Source of the DNA: Brachypterus glaber
Taxonomy: Eukaryota > Arthropoda > Insecta > Coleoptera > Kateretidae
Reading direction: 5' to 3'
DNA length: 64,000 nt
Assembly (NCBI GenBank): GCA_958510825.1
Contig: OY294046.1
Span: 47,101,794 to 47,165,793 of the forward strand
Position 1 is the first letter of the stretch, and every line of letters starts with the position of its first letter. Under the pieces are notes generated by a model. It worked only from the letters and a program-made list of their open reading frames with translations, did not search any database and was not told the origin of the DNA. The position numbers were made by a program, and so were the translations under genes. Positions 53,932 through 64,000 of this stretch are shown piece by piece.

Positions 53932-55154
53932 GAAACAAAATACTGTCTATGTTTCAAAATGGGTTTATAAAGCAAAGATCTACAAACAGAGCCATCTACC
54001 AGGTCCTGATGGAGATACTGGAAGGTATAAACGACGGCGACAGGTTGGCTGCTCTGTTTGTGGACCTTTCTAAAGCATTTGATTGTATAAATATTGGAAT
54101 TCTATTAAAAAAATTGGAAGCATATGGTGTACGAGGAGTAGCTCTAGAACTCTTTAAATCCTATCTTACAGATAGAAAACAGTGCATTAGGGTGAGAAGT
54201 GAAGATGGCCGAGAATACTGCTCTGATTATGAGATTGCAAAATCTGGTGTCCCCCAGGGTAGCATCCTCGGTCCTTTACTTTTCATTCTATACACAAATG
54301 ACCTTCCGGATATAACAAATAACAAAACCGTGCTATTTGCCGACGATACGTCATCTGTTATAAAAAAAGCAACACTACCTGAACTCACCTCTGAAATAAA
54401 AAATGAACTAATCACTATGGAAAAATGGTTTGTGGAAAACAACATGACACTGAATATGAAAAAAACTAATATTTTAAGATTTTCTTGTAAATCTGAAAAT
54501 GCTATTCAAATAAGCATTAATAACACCGAACTTTCTTCTTCAACAGAAACAAAGTTTCTAGGGGTTATTTTAGATACGACCTTAAGTTGGAAACCCCACG
54601 TTGAAGATCTAAGCCGAAAAATAAGTAGTTTTATGTTCGCTTTAAGAATTTTATCAAACTCCACAGACCATCAATCATGCATGGTTTCGTACTACGCTTA
54701 TGTGTTCTCAAGAATAAGGTACGGTATAATCTTCTGGGGTAACTCAACTAATGCAAATAAAATTTTTATTCTGCAAAAAAAGTGCCTCAGAATTATTCAT
54801 AAACTAAAATTTAGAGATTCATGTAAAGACATATTCGATAAACAAAAAATACTAACAGTTCCTGCCATATATATATTAGAATCTTCCCTATTTATAAAAA
54901 ACAACTATGAAGATTTTAAATACCTTCAAACAGAGCATAAGTACGAAACCAGAAATAAAGAAAACCTAACAAATATAAAGACAAACCTTTCTTTAGTCCA
55001 AAAAAATTTTTATTTTCAAATGATAAAAATATACAACAAAATACCTCTTAAAATTAGGAACTTAAGAACCGATGTTTTTAAAAAAACATTAAAAAATATA
55101 TTGTTAAAAAATCCTATATATTCAAATGAAGAGTTTTTTGCGTTAAATTTGTGA
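53932..55154 (+). pseudogene. LINE reverse transcriptase, palm to C-terminus
   Basis: A 401-codon uninterrupted frame from Met at 53949 (not a real start; it continues the preceding entry). By residue: QNGFIKQRST (3-12), LFVDLSKAFDCI (36-47, catalytic Asp), GVPQGSILG (100-108), LFADDT (129-134, catalytic pair), NNMTLNMKKT and FLGVILD thumb motifs, and a C-terminal region ending FKKTLKNILL. All visible catalytic residues are intact, so this copy is relatively young apart from the single frameshift and the missing 5' half. Confidence 0.9.
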
Positions 55155-55318
55155 CAGTTTTTCCTTAAATTAAAATTATCTTATAAATTTATGTAAATGT
55201 AATGTTTTAAATTATTACTTTCTGTTATATTATTATTTATATTATTTATTCTTATTTGACTTGTCCTACACATTTTTGTATATTATGGATGAATAAATTA
55301 CTATACTATACTATAAGT

Positions 55319-55884
55319 ATGTCCCCGGATGCAGAAATTTTCTGCACATAGAGAAACTTACATTATAGTCTGTAAAGCTGCAAGTCCTTTGAAAATAAAC
55401 TATATTTTAAGAATGCTTTGACATAGATATGAAATTTAAATCAAAAATTTTCTATATGGTAAAAAAATCTTAGGTCCAAATATTAAGGCCTCAAACCTTT
55501 TAGTGTTTCGCAAAAGACTGCAGCTATGCTAACGCTTTGCCTACCTTTTTAAAATGCACTATACACTGTCTTGAAATATAAAAAGTCCAGTAAATACACA
55601 CCAAATAAAACTTAAACTGAATAAAACCGAAAAATAGGAAAATATAACCTCACATCAACGCTTCATGACAGTTACATCTATTTAATAACAATCAGAGTAG
55701 CCAACATACAAAATCAAAACTGATTTGAACTGCGCAAACTCTGTCTGTTACGTTTTCAGTGGAGCGGGAAAAAATAATTCAAATTTTATAATTTTTTTTC
55801 TCCTGTTTAAGTAGACTAAAAAATAAATAAATAGCATATATATTATAATTAGAACCTCTAGTTTTTAAAAATAATTAAAACCAA
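55319..55884. other. Unannotated spacer
   Basis: Non-coding. 'ataacctcacatc' and 'actgcgcaaactc' (55645-55740) weakly resemble the sequence upstream of the 49.7-kb pseudogene. Confidence 0.3.
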
Positions 55885-56060
55885 AAATCGAAAAAGACCC
55901 TATTTTCTCGATAACGGTTGGCCCTACGGTGTTACATAAAGAGTACCTTTTTTATGTATTTTTAATCAAAGATTATTATTTTTTTAAGAAAATATCAAAA
56001 AATCTACAGATAAAAAAGTTGACATCGCCCCCGCATTTTGCACGTCGCTGGTTAAAGTTA
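55885..56060 (-). repeat. Inverted copy of the 48893-49057 repeat
   Basis: The minus strand gives 'accagcgacgtgc', 'cccaacttttttatctgtag'-like, 'gatattttctt' and 'gggccaaccgttatcgag', parallel to the 48.9-kb sequence. Confidence 0.65.
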
Positions 56061-56625
56061 CCAAATAAAATTAAATAAAATGATAACCTTAATCAATAAG
56101 GCATGTGCAAAAATTCGTTGCTATTCATAGGGTTCCAGAGATATAAAATAAAAACTACTTTTCAGATGTATCCTTAGGAAGGTATTAGCTCGCTTGGAGC
56201 TCATTTTCGGAACAACCTTTACAATATGCTCCAGAAGACCTACGTTTTTGGTAAAAAGTCGACAAAATTGACTTTTGAATTTCCAAAAAGTAAATAGGGC
56301 AACCGAATAAGGAATAGTTAGGCCAATTATTCTCAAAATTTTATTACATTATATTAAAGCGTTTGTTTACTACAAGGGTTTAAACTAGAAAAAACCATAT
56401 AATTTTTTTTTATTGTTAAAATAAATACTATACTTTTGAATAAGCAATCATTTAAGTTCTGTTTTAAATTAAAAGGATTAAAAAAGGTATAAACTAATTA
56501 AATATCATATTTAATTAATAATTTCTTTTAATTCTTACAATTTGTGTACTTTTAAATTAGCAGAAACATAATGAAACAATGAATTAAATTAAATATATAT
56601 TATATATATATATAATTATAATTAC
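56061..56625. other. Unannotated stretch with an (AT)n run
   Basis: An (AT)n tract lies at about 56594-56612. A 71-codon minus-strand open frame (56121-56336) has no support. Nothing else seen. Confidence 0.35.
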
Positions 56626-56633
56626 CTATGAAA

Positions 56634-56770
56634 AAGTTCAACTATTACGTAACGCTCCTAGGGGGGGTGGGGGTCATTTTGGAGTGTTACGCCCATGTTA
56701 ATGGTATAGGAAAATAGCGTGACAGGGGGGGGGTCTAAAATTATCAAAATCTGCGTTACGTAATACTTCC
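56634..56770. mobile_element. 137-bp MITE of the 'attacgtaacg' family with 8-bp TSD
   Basis: The inverted ends share 'tattacgtaacg', and the centre is G-run rich. CTATGAAA lies immediately outside both ends (56626-56633 and 56771-56778), an exact 8-bp duplication, nine if the preceding C counts. This suggests hAT-type mobilisation. It is a relative of 30246-30504. Confidence 0.75.
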
Positions 56771-57196
56771 CTATGAAATTATATCCACATTCTTAAAGAA
56801 TAACCCTCTGTATTAAAAACGAGAGAATATTCATTAAAACTTAATGATGATCTACTTGACATAAAAATCCTTGTAATATTATATTCTTATTATGTCTTTA
56901 GTCAAAACTTCTGCTACAGCAGAACGTTTTGTCTCAATTTTTAATTGGCTACCCTGAGGGATAAATAACTCTTTGTAATTGGGGATGGAGCCTTTTCAAT
57001 GGCCCTTTTAAAGGATGTAATGTTGTGTTAATTTAATCTGACGTAGGTACAATTAATTTAGGATGTAAGTAAATTTTGAAAAACTTGTTGGTCCCTTTTT
57101 CGTATTAAAATATCTTTTTACCCAAGTATGGCTACGTCAAGGAGGGTTGTGTGTTTATAGTACCTATAATACATTATGTACATACATCGGTATATA
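56771..57196. other. Unannotated spacer
   Basis: No coding signal or repeat arm recognised. Confidence 0.3.
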
Positions 57197-58563
57197 CAGT
57201 AGGGTGGGTAAAAAAAAACGACTTTTTTTTACTCTATACTCTGAAAAATCGGTTGCTAGACACCTCTAGAAAATTCTCACCAAATATGAGCTCTTAATTT
57301 TGATAAAAAGGTTCTCCGCTTTACAATTTTCCATTTTTTCCTCAGTATTAGAAACAAAAATTCATATCTCTTTGACAACTGTTCGTTAAAAAGTATCTCT
57401 CCATATTCTTGTAGGAAATCGAACGCTCTACAAAAAAGGTTTCTTACAATTTTTTCGTAAACCTCACCGTTTAAAAGATATCAAAGGTTAAAGTTTGATT
57501 ATTTTAGGAGACTTTTCTGTTTTGCTTTTGAATTTTATAACTCGCTTACAAAAAATTGTTATGAATTGCGCAATAGTCATAGTTTTGTAGGAAATTAAAT
57601 GCTCTACAAAAATGGTCTCTTATGATTTGTCGATTAAATTAAGCGTTTAAAAGATATTCATCGTCAAACTTCAATGCATACTAATTTTAATAGTTTTTAA
57701 TGAATATTTCGAACAATTTCAATTTAATTTATGAGTTTTACGAAAATTTACAAATTTGAGTTACTATGAAAAGAGAAATGTTTTAAACTATTTGTCTCGT
57801 TTTTTTTTAGTCCTACGTATGTTTGGTTATATTGACAAAAAAATGAGTGCATTATTAACTCAGAGTCAATGATTTAAATTTTGCAAAAAATAATAATAGA
57901 ATAATAAGTTATTATAAAGATAAATTTTATGAAAATATTAAAATAAAAAGGTTTCAAATAAATTTTCGAAAGGGAAACTTCTATAAGAGTTACTCTTACG
58001 ATAGAAACTCAAATTTGTATAAATTTTCGTGAAACTCATAAATTAAGTTGAAATTTTTCGAATTATTCATCAAAAACTATTAAAATTAGTATGCATTGAA
58101 GTGTGAATATGAATATCTTTTAAACGCTTAATTTAATCGACAAATCATAAGACCATTTTTGTAGACCAGTTAATTTCCTACAAAACTATGAATTGCGCAA
58201 TTCATAACAATTTTTTGTAAGCGAGTTATAAAATTCAAAAGCAAAACAGAAAAGTCTCAAAAGTTAACCTTTGATATCTTTTAAACAGTGAGGTTTACGA
58301 AAAAATTGTAAGATACCTTTTTTGTAGAGCGTTCGATTTCCTACAAGAATATGGGGAGAGATACTTTTTAAAGAACAGTTGTCAAAGAGATATGAATTTT
58401 TGTTTCTAATACTGAGGAAAAAATGGAAAATTGTAAAGCGGAGAACCTTTTTATCAAAATTAAGAGCTCATATTTGGTGAGAATTTTCTAGAGGTGTCTA
58501 ACAAACGATTTTTTAGAGTATAAAGTAAAAAAATATAGTCGTTTTTTTTGACCCACCCTAATA
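57197..58563. mobile_element. 1.37-kb foldback, the largest palindrome in the window
   Basis: The arms ~57197-57775 and 57980-58563 (about 575 bp each) mirror each other through many blocks: AGGGTGGGT tip, 'aaaacgac', 'gagctcttaattttgata', 'ggttctccgctttacaat', 'aacgctctacaaaaa', 'gaattgcgcaat', 'gcatactaattttaatag'. TA lies outside both tips (57195-57196, 58564-58565) if the right tip is read as ..CCCTAATA. The ~205-bp spacer is AT-rich. There is no coding capacity. The tip resembles the CAGTAGGGTG tip of 61285-62361. Confidence 0.9.
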
Positions 58564-58882
58564 TACAGATCATCCATCCGTATTGTATACACTCCAAAGT
58601 GGAATTTTTATTCTCTTGTGGCCGTACTGGCCCAATGTCGGATGAAATCGTTTCGTTTTAGGACGCGACTGTGCGCCATTTGCGACTTATTATTTAGTTA
58701 TATAAAATGTATACAAAGGTGTGCAGAGAATACGAATGTTACTTCCAAGTATATACAAAATCTATGGATTACCTATTCATATTTGTAAGTTGCTGTTAAT
58801 TAGTTAGGCTAGCTAATGTAGGAATGGAATTTGAACTTTGATATTTAATGTCATATAATTGCCGTCTATCAAGAAATTTATA
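58564..58882. other. Unannotated spacer between two foldbacks
   Basis: No coding signal; composition slightly less AT-rich than the flanking palindromes. Confidence 0.3.
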
Positions 58883-59599
58883 CAGTGCGGTCCAAAAGTC
58901 ACCCCCCCCCCCTTTTAACTTTTGAACGAGTTGAGATATCGACTTCAAATTTAGAAATCTTCAATAAGACAAATTAAACTATCTTTTAGCATATATTTGA
59001 TATTTTCAGCTCTTAAAATGTGGGCAGGGGGGTATGGGGGACATTTTTATAAATGGAAAGGGGGATCGTGTGATACATCATTTTAAAGCTTATAAAATTC
59101 TCTATTTAAACTAATATTTTTAAATTTTTTAAAAATGTTTTTTAAGGTTTTGATTTTTCAATTTTTTGTGCTAAAACATTCGATTTTTTAAGTTTTTTTT
59201 ATAATTTTTTATTTATGTCAACTAAAATTAGTTTAAAAGTATAATTAACATTTTTTTATGATGAAATTAGGCATTTTTAAAAAATTATTTGTTTTTTTTT
59301 AGAGGAATTTTGACATTAATACCCATTTTCAACCCCATTTTAAACCCATTTTTTTTTTTATTTAAAAATATGGAGTTAAATGGAGAATTTTATAAGCTTT
59401 AAAATGATGTATTACACGACCCCCTTTCCATTAAAAAAAATATGCCCCCATGCCCCCCTGCCCACATTTTAAGATCTGAAAGTATTAAATTTATGCTAAA
59501 AGATAGCTTTAGTTTTCTTATTTAAAAGTTCCAAATTTGAAGTCGATATCTCAACTGGTTCAAAAGTTAAGAGGGGGGGGTGACTTTTGGACCGCTCTG
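58883..59599. mobile_element. 717-bp Tc1-like foldback, copy 2
   Basis: Same length, tips and TA flanks (58881-58882, 59600-59601) as 51083-51799, including the same orientation of the non-palindromic centre. Differences are scattered single bases and homopolymer lengths. Non-coding. Confidence 0.9.
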
Positions 59600-59948
59600 T
59601 ATATTTTTATTATATTATAGTATAATTGTAACACTCTTAATGTTAAAATACCTTTAAATAAAGGTCCATGTATGAGTATAGACAAATAAATAAATAAATA
59701 AATAAATAAACCGAACATCAAGTACAAAATCACACTTGAAGTACACTGATATTAGTTCGCGTCGAGGTGCGTATACTATTTTTTCTACGACCTGAACTCC
59801 TAAATACCAAAAAGCGAACAAACTGACTTAAAATTAGATTGTCAATTTACATTTTGTGTTTAAATTTCAGTCGTTTCCATCCACTGCTAGTCAAAGAAGT
59901 GAGCCACTTTTTTGTGGCACCCGGTATGTATTTTGGACACCGTTGATA
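59600..59948. other. Spacer with an (AAAT)n tract and a repeat fragment
   Basis: (AAAT)n lies at about 59683-59710. 'gtcgaggtgcgtatac..ttttctacgacct' at 59757-59790 is a minus-strand fragment of the CTACGACCTAG repeat family. No genes. Confidence 0.55.
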
Positions 59949-60242
59949 ACACCGGCACACAAAAAAAAATTGTCTGTACACCGAGCGCCACCTATCTACG
60001 GGCATGTTTTTCGACCCGCTGAATACGAATTTCAAGTCAGTTTAGGCCGTCCACCCTTCGATTTCGAGTAAATTGCAAAAAAACCCAAAAAATGTTTTGG
60101 CAAGAAAAAAAATTTTTTACTCGAAATTGAAGGCTGGACGGCCTAAACTGACTTGAAATTCGTATTCAGCGGGTCGAAAAACATGCCCGTAGATAGGTGG
60201 TGCCCGGTGTACAGACAATTTTTTTTTTTTGTGTGCCGGTGT
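59949..60242. mobile_element. 294-bp foldback with nearly identical arms
   Basis: The arms ~59949-60072 and 60117-60242 differ by about four substitutions and A-run length: ACACCGGCACAC tips, 'attgtctgtacaccg', 'cacctatctacgggcatg', 'cccgctgaatacgaattt', 'cagtttaggccgtcca'. The arms are less AT-rich than the flanks. Two open frames crossing it are mirror artefacts. Confidence 0.9.
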
Positions 60243-60600
60243 AATTATTCGTTTTATAAATAATTTTATGAAATTATGTATTTATCACTTTTTTATGCAT
60301 TCGTAGTCCAGTCAAATAACGAAAAATTCCTATGTTAAATTGCGATAAATGTACACGGGCTGATATTTTAAAGGATAGTAGTGGTTGGTAGCAGAACACT
60401 CATGCTCGGTTATTTCGCTAAATATGCATTTCGTTTGGACGATAAAAAGGCATATAACTAATTTTGTTAAGGTGAAAATTTCCAATAATTTTAGTTTGGA
60501 TCATTTTTTTATTATATTAATACAATCAAAAATGGCCATGTTGGGGGTGAAATTGTTTTTTTTTATTTTTCAGCCAAATTATTCTATTATAAACAATTAA
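60243..60600 (+). repeat. Third arm copy of the 44-kb foldback family
   Basis: From ~60308: 'aaattgcgataaatgtacacggg', 'taatttgttaaggtgaaaattt' style, 'agtttggatca', 'caaaaatggccatgttggggg', 'cagccaaattatt' follow the right arm of 44195-44885 read on its minus strand. No mirrored partner is present here, so it is a solo arm. Confidence 0.65.
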
Positions 60601-61284
60601 TAATTAAATAAAAAAATTTGGAGAAAAAGGACAATCTACTTATTTTTATTAATATTTTTTTAGCTTTTTTGAAAAATAAAGTCTTTTATAGGCAATTCAA
60701 TATTATTTTTATAATTTTTTTGTCTTTAAACAAAGTCCGATATACTGGGTATTTTAGGCACTTTCGCCAAAAATAAAAAGGGCACAGCTCGGCCATTTTG
60801 AAAGAAAAAAATACTCATACCCCAGTAAAAAATTTTTGGAGGTGAGACCTGGTGTTAAAATTTCCGTCACGACGCCCTTAAAATTGATGTAGCTCCACTT
60901 CTTGAAGCTCCTAGTTTAAAATTTAAAAAACAAAATACAGCCAGATAAATAAAGAATGCTTTAATCCCCATTACGTTAAAAAAATACATCTTTTGACAGT
61001 AAAACAAAAAATGGCGATCGATATTAAAAAAATAAAATATTTTAACATCTAAAAGTCACCCAAATTTAAGCAAGATCTACAAACATTTAAAAAAAGTGTT
61101 TTTTTTTTCTTAAACACTGTATATAAAAACTGTGCTGTCATAGCCCAAATCTCAAAAAAGATTTGGAATCAGGAGAAAAAATGCTTCAAGGTCATATCAG
61201 AAAAAAAGTATATTTTCGTTGTGCACAACACATTTGTTATTATTGCCTTACGTAAAAAAATTCTCAATATTTAAACTAGCTGAA
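60601..61284. other. Unannotated stretch
   Basis: AT-rich with 'aaaaagggcacagctcggcc' near 60776 and 'acgacgcccttaaaattgatg' near 60868. No coding signal or repeat arm recognised. Confidence 0.3.
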
Positions 61285-62361
61285 CAATAGGGTGCAGCGA
61301 AAAACAATTTTTTTCGAAATCGGTATCGGACTAGGTGTCAAAAGTTGTGGTTATGGATGCTTATTAACGGGTTAAAATTTTATTTGAAAATTTTGATATC
61401 TTGAGTCTTGCGCATTTAGCTCAAAGTTTCAAATTTTCACTAAAAAGTCCACTGTACGTCGTAAATTCTTTTACAAATCAAAAACAAGATTGTGCCAAAT
61501 ACTGATGCCTGAGAACTCCCTTACATAAGGGTGTATTTCAAATAGGCCCGAAATTTAGGAAGTGATTCTATATCATAAAATATGACAAAAAGTTCCTATA
61601 AACATATGTCTAAAAATGCGTGGTAGGGGAGCTAAGCCCCTTTGAAAGTGGCTAAGAAATTCGGTTTTTAATTTTTTTTTAAACTCAGGAACCCTTTGAG
61701 ATAGAGTAACGAGGTTTTTTTTAGGTAAACTAATCTTAATAAGGACCATCTTTACATGTTATTTTCATGTACTTATTTTAACCAGGACCCTGCAGGAGGG
61801 TGCGAAACAGGTCAAAATACATAAACAAGGTACTCTTGTTGTAATACTGTAGGATTAACCGTTTTCGAGAAAAGTTCATTTGAAAGTGAAATTAAATACT
61901 AAAATATTAAAAACGAAAATTTTAATGATGCAGAGTTAATTTATAAAAAAAAAAACTAAGAAAAAAGTTTCTATACTAAATTTATTGTGTAAATATGTTT
62001 TTCGGTCAATAGAATTAAAATTTATGTAATTTATTTATCACAGACAATAAAAATATCAGTGGACACGAAAAAAGCTTAATTTTAGTGAAAATTCGAAACT
62101 TCGAGCTAAAGGCGCAGACTCAAGATATCAAAATTTTCAAATAAAATTGTAACCTGTTAATAAGAATCCATAACCACGACTTTTAACACCTAGCTCCATA
62201 TCAATTTCGAAAAAAGTGTTTTGTAACAATGGTCTCGAAAAAAGGTTATTTTAATGAAAATTCGAAACTTTGAACTAAATTCTCATCATCCACAACCACA
62301 ACTTTTGACACCTAGCCCCATACCGATTTTAAAAAAAAGTGTTTTTCGCTGCACCCTACTG
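61285..62361. mobile_element. Foldback with CARTAGGGTGCAGCG tips and duplicated right arm
   Basis: CAATAGGGTGCAGCGAAAAA (61285) is mirrored at 62342-62361. The left arm runs to ~61445 ('aggtgtcaaaagttgtgg', 'gatatcttgagtcttgcgc'). The right side has two mirrored copies of it: ~62085-62225 (full, with 'gcagactcaagatatc') and ~62240-62361 (lacking that block). The centre carries a fragment of another foldback family (61531-61937). Confidence 0.8.
61531..61937 (+). repeat. Nested partial copy of the 11.1-kb foldback family
   Basis: GTGTATTTCAAATAGGCC, 'gacaaaaagttcctataaac', 'gagctaagcccctttgaaag', 'caggaaccctttgagata' and 'attaaccgttttcgagaaaa' follow the left arm of 11136-12180. The right arm is missing. 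It sits inside 61285-62361. Confidence 0.85.
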
Positions 62362-62870
62362 AAAAATTGAACAATCTAAAGCTAGTAAAGTAAAAAACGT
62401 ATTTATTATTTTGTTAATGGAAAAGTTTAATTTTGAACTTAAGAATTTCCTAATATGAAAGGTTGTAACAATGTTTATTTTTTAGAAAGAGTAAACATAA
62501 AATAATAGAAGTTTCAGAAACAATATTATTGAAATAATTAACTGGATATTTGACAAAGTATTCTTAAGAGAGAAAAAACAAACATTTATTATTAAAGTCT
62601 ATGTTTTTAGCATTTTCACAAAACAGTCAAAACAAGAAATGTTTTCTTTTCTCCTGAATATAGGTTAAATAGCTTTTCCAACTTATAATTTGGTTGTGTT
62701 TATATTATTTCTAATCCTTTAAATTTAAGAAAGAGTTATTTAGCAGTTTAAATTCTATACAAAAATGAATTATATTATACAGTGTAAATATTTACTTAAA
62801 TAACAACTGAAGCCTTAAAAGCTCACTGTGCCAAAATTGTTAGAACATTTAATAGTATATTAAAGTACTA
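62362..62870. other. Unannotated spacer
   Basis: AT-rich; no coding signal or repeat arm. Confidence 0.3.
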
Positions 62871-62973
62871 GTTTCATAACATACGTTTTTAGAGCACGAG
62901 TACAAGTTTAGAAAACGAGTAGCTTGCGGCGAGTTTTCTTAAGTACTAGTGTCTAAAAATATGTTATGAAACG
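62871..62973. mobile_element. ~103-bp palindromic MITE
   Basis: TTTCATAACATACGTTTTTA faces 'taaaaatatgttatgaaa', and 'gagtac..gaaaac' faces 'gttttctt..agtac'. It is a hairpin with a GC-containing loop ('gtagcttgcggcgag'). Confidence 0.7.
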
Positions 62974-63603
62974 AGTGCTTTATACAATTTTTTCTATTTT
63001 GCTCTAAAATTTTAAAGAACTTACATTTAAATTAATGACTGATTTAGGAATTTTTGTTTCGAGTTGGCATTACAGTTTTCGCCATGTTTAAAATTCTAAG
63101 AACAAACGATATTTTAATATATTTTATAGTCATGTCTTCACTTTTTCACTGCAAGTAACCAACCCACAATTTTAACACGGTAAAAAATAACCTAAACACA
63201 AAATTTTTTAGAAACTTAAACTTTAAAGCGACGGTGTCATTTGCACGGAAAACGCCAAGCGATCGGCTTTTGTCTGTTGCCAACCCAAAAGAAAAAAAAG
63301 TAAAGACCTCTTATAGGCCTATAAGAACACGCAAAATACATGTGATTATGAGCTTATATGAGTCGAAAAATAGAAAAAAATTATTGGCCCACCGCTTGAA
63401 GAGATGGATTATTAAAACCCCTAGATGCCAAGGTTCACAAAAATATTTGAAACCAAAAACATAAACAAAAAAGTTAAATTAAAATTATTATTATTAATAT
63501 TGCATTATTAAAGTTTTTCTTTCTCATGTTTCTGAAAAGAATAAATTCTTTAAAACTTCAATTTCGCTAAATCGATCATGATTTAATAAAACAATCCGTG
63601 GAG
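62974..63603. other. Unannotated stretch with one Lys/Arg-rich open frame
   Basis: A 76-codon frame at 63234-63464 (plus) is basic (KPKEKKVK-like, KNRKKLLAHRLKRW) and less AT-rich than its flanks. I recognise no family, start context or splice context, so it could be chance or a decayed exon. Confidence 0.3.
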
Positions 63604-64000
63604 ATATGTAATGCTACGCATTCCATTATATACTATTCACAGTAAATGCCATATTTCATTTTCCCAAATATTAAAAAAAATTGAAAAAGAAAATTAAAAA
63701 AAAACTTAAAAAAAAAAACATTTTTCAACAAATTTATTTTAATTTTTTTTTGCAAAAAATAACGAAAAAATTTTCAAAAAAAAACATTTCCCATAATAAT
63801 TTTTTTTTTAAACTTTTTGAGATATAAAAAATTAAAAAATATCTTTTTATTTTTTTTTTGCGAAAAAAAAAACATATATTATTTTTTTTTTAAATTATAG
63901 TTTTTTCATTTTCTTTTTTATGTTTAACCCCCCATAACTTTTTTTGTTTTAGGGGGATTACTTTCAAAAACAACAGGGATCTTCCCCTCATAGAATTTGA
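63604..64000. repeat. Shared 29-bp motif followed by low-complexity A/T DNA
   Basis: 63604-63632 repeats the motif at 19618-19647 (ATGTAATGCTACGCATTCCA plus flanks). What follows is alternating poly-A and poly-T blocks to ~63915, then 'ccccccataacttttttt', 'gttttagggggatta' and 'gggatcttcccctcat' at the window edge. The tract resembles the poly-T blocks at 2.0-2.3 kb. Confidence 0.6.

Larger units (their letters stand above)
53500..55318 (+). mobile_element. 5'-truncated non-LTR retrotransposon (LINE), Jockey superfamily
   Basis: It contains the reverse transcriptase part of a LINE on the plus strand, a ~160-bp AT-rich 3' region, and a microsatellite-like tail (ACTAT)n at ~55300-55316. The endonuclease is absent: coding similarity begins near 53510 ('DVFNDLNDYFINVASKLQ'), which fits the 5' truncation common in LINE insertions. 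One frameshift near 53920 breaks the frame. Confidence 0.88.

Noticed and set aside
59847..60071. Overlapping proteins on both strands at the 59.9-kb foldback
   Set aside because: They extend across the arm and flank, without domain or start support; an artefact of a less AT-rich arm.
63234..63464. A basic 76-residue protein
   Set aside because: No family, splice context or neighbouring exon was recognised; kept only as a note in the stretch description.

Overview
This window looks like intergenic and repeat-derived chromosomal DNA from an insect. A beetle-type genome is my best guess, but that is inference only. The reasons are strong AT-richness by eye, no intact long host gene, and remnants of mobile elements common in insects: two Jockey/CR1-superfamily LINEs, a mariner transposase relic, a tRNA-derived SINE present twice, a FLYWCH-carrying element, a hAT element with an exact 8-bp target duplication, Tc1/pogo-like elements with TA target sites, and many foldback (long inverted repeat) elements. 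Nothing prokaryotic, viral or organellar was seen.

Layout. 0-7 kb: a TA-flanked foldback, then a cluster of decayed acidic-linker/C2H2 finger modules split by another foldback and followed by a ~99-bp minisatellite. 7-15 kb: a minus-strand SINE, a perfect 37-bp-stem hairpin, small MITEs, a 1-kb foldback, a FLYWCH element with 'ttcgc'-rich terminal repeats, and a large foldback. 15-25 kb: an array of foldbacks, several nested and sharing a GAGGTTATCTC-type core, ending in a pogo-like element with a SINE inside. 25-29 kb: a minus-strand endonuclease/reverse-transcriptase LINE broken by three frameshifts and flanked by inverted arms. 29-40 kb: inverted repeats, a split GACATTAC minisatellite, a mariner relic and a 1.5-kb terminal-inverted-repeat element. 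40-49 kb: an element with repeated subterminal AATAGTTGACA motifs, a LINE 3' fragment, a ~670-bp tandem duplication joined to a foldback, and a 1.9-kb hAT element. 49-51 kb: a decayed intron-containing gene resembling the insect SWIM-finger/YqaJ-type family, with MITEs in its intron. 51-60 kb: two 717-bp copies of one Tc1-like foldback flanking a plus-strand LINE, and a 1.37-kb near-complete palindrome. 60-64 kb: more foldbacks and low-complexity AT DNA.

How parts relate. No operon or working pathway is visible. Every recognisable coding stretch is interrupted. The main biology is layered transposition: elements inside elements, non-autonomous foldbacks probably mobilised by transposases encoded elsewhere, and long palindromes that would make double-stranded RNA if transcribed. 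Coordinates of repeats are read by eye, so ends may be off by several bases unless a target duplication is stated.
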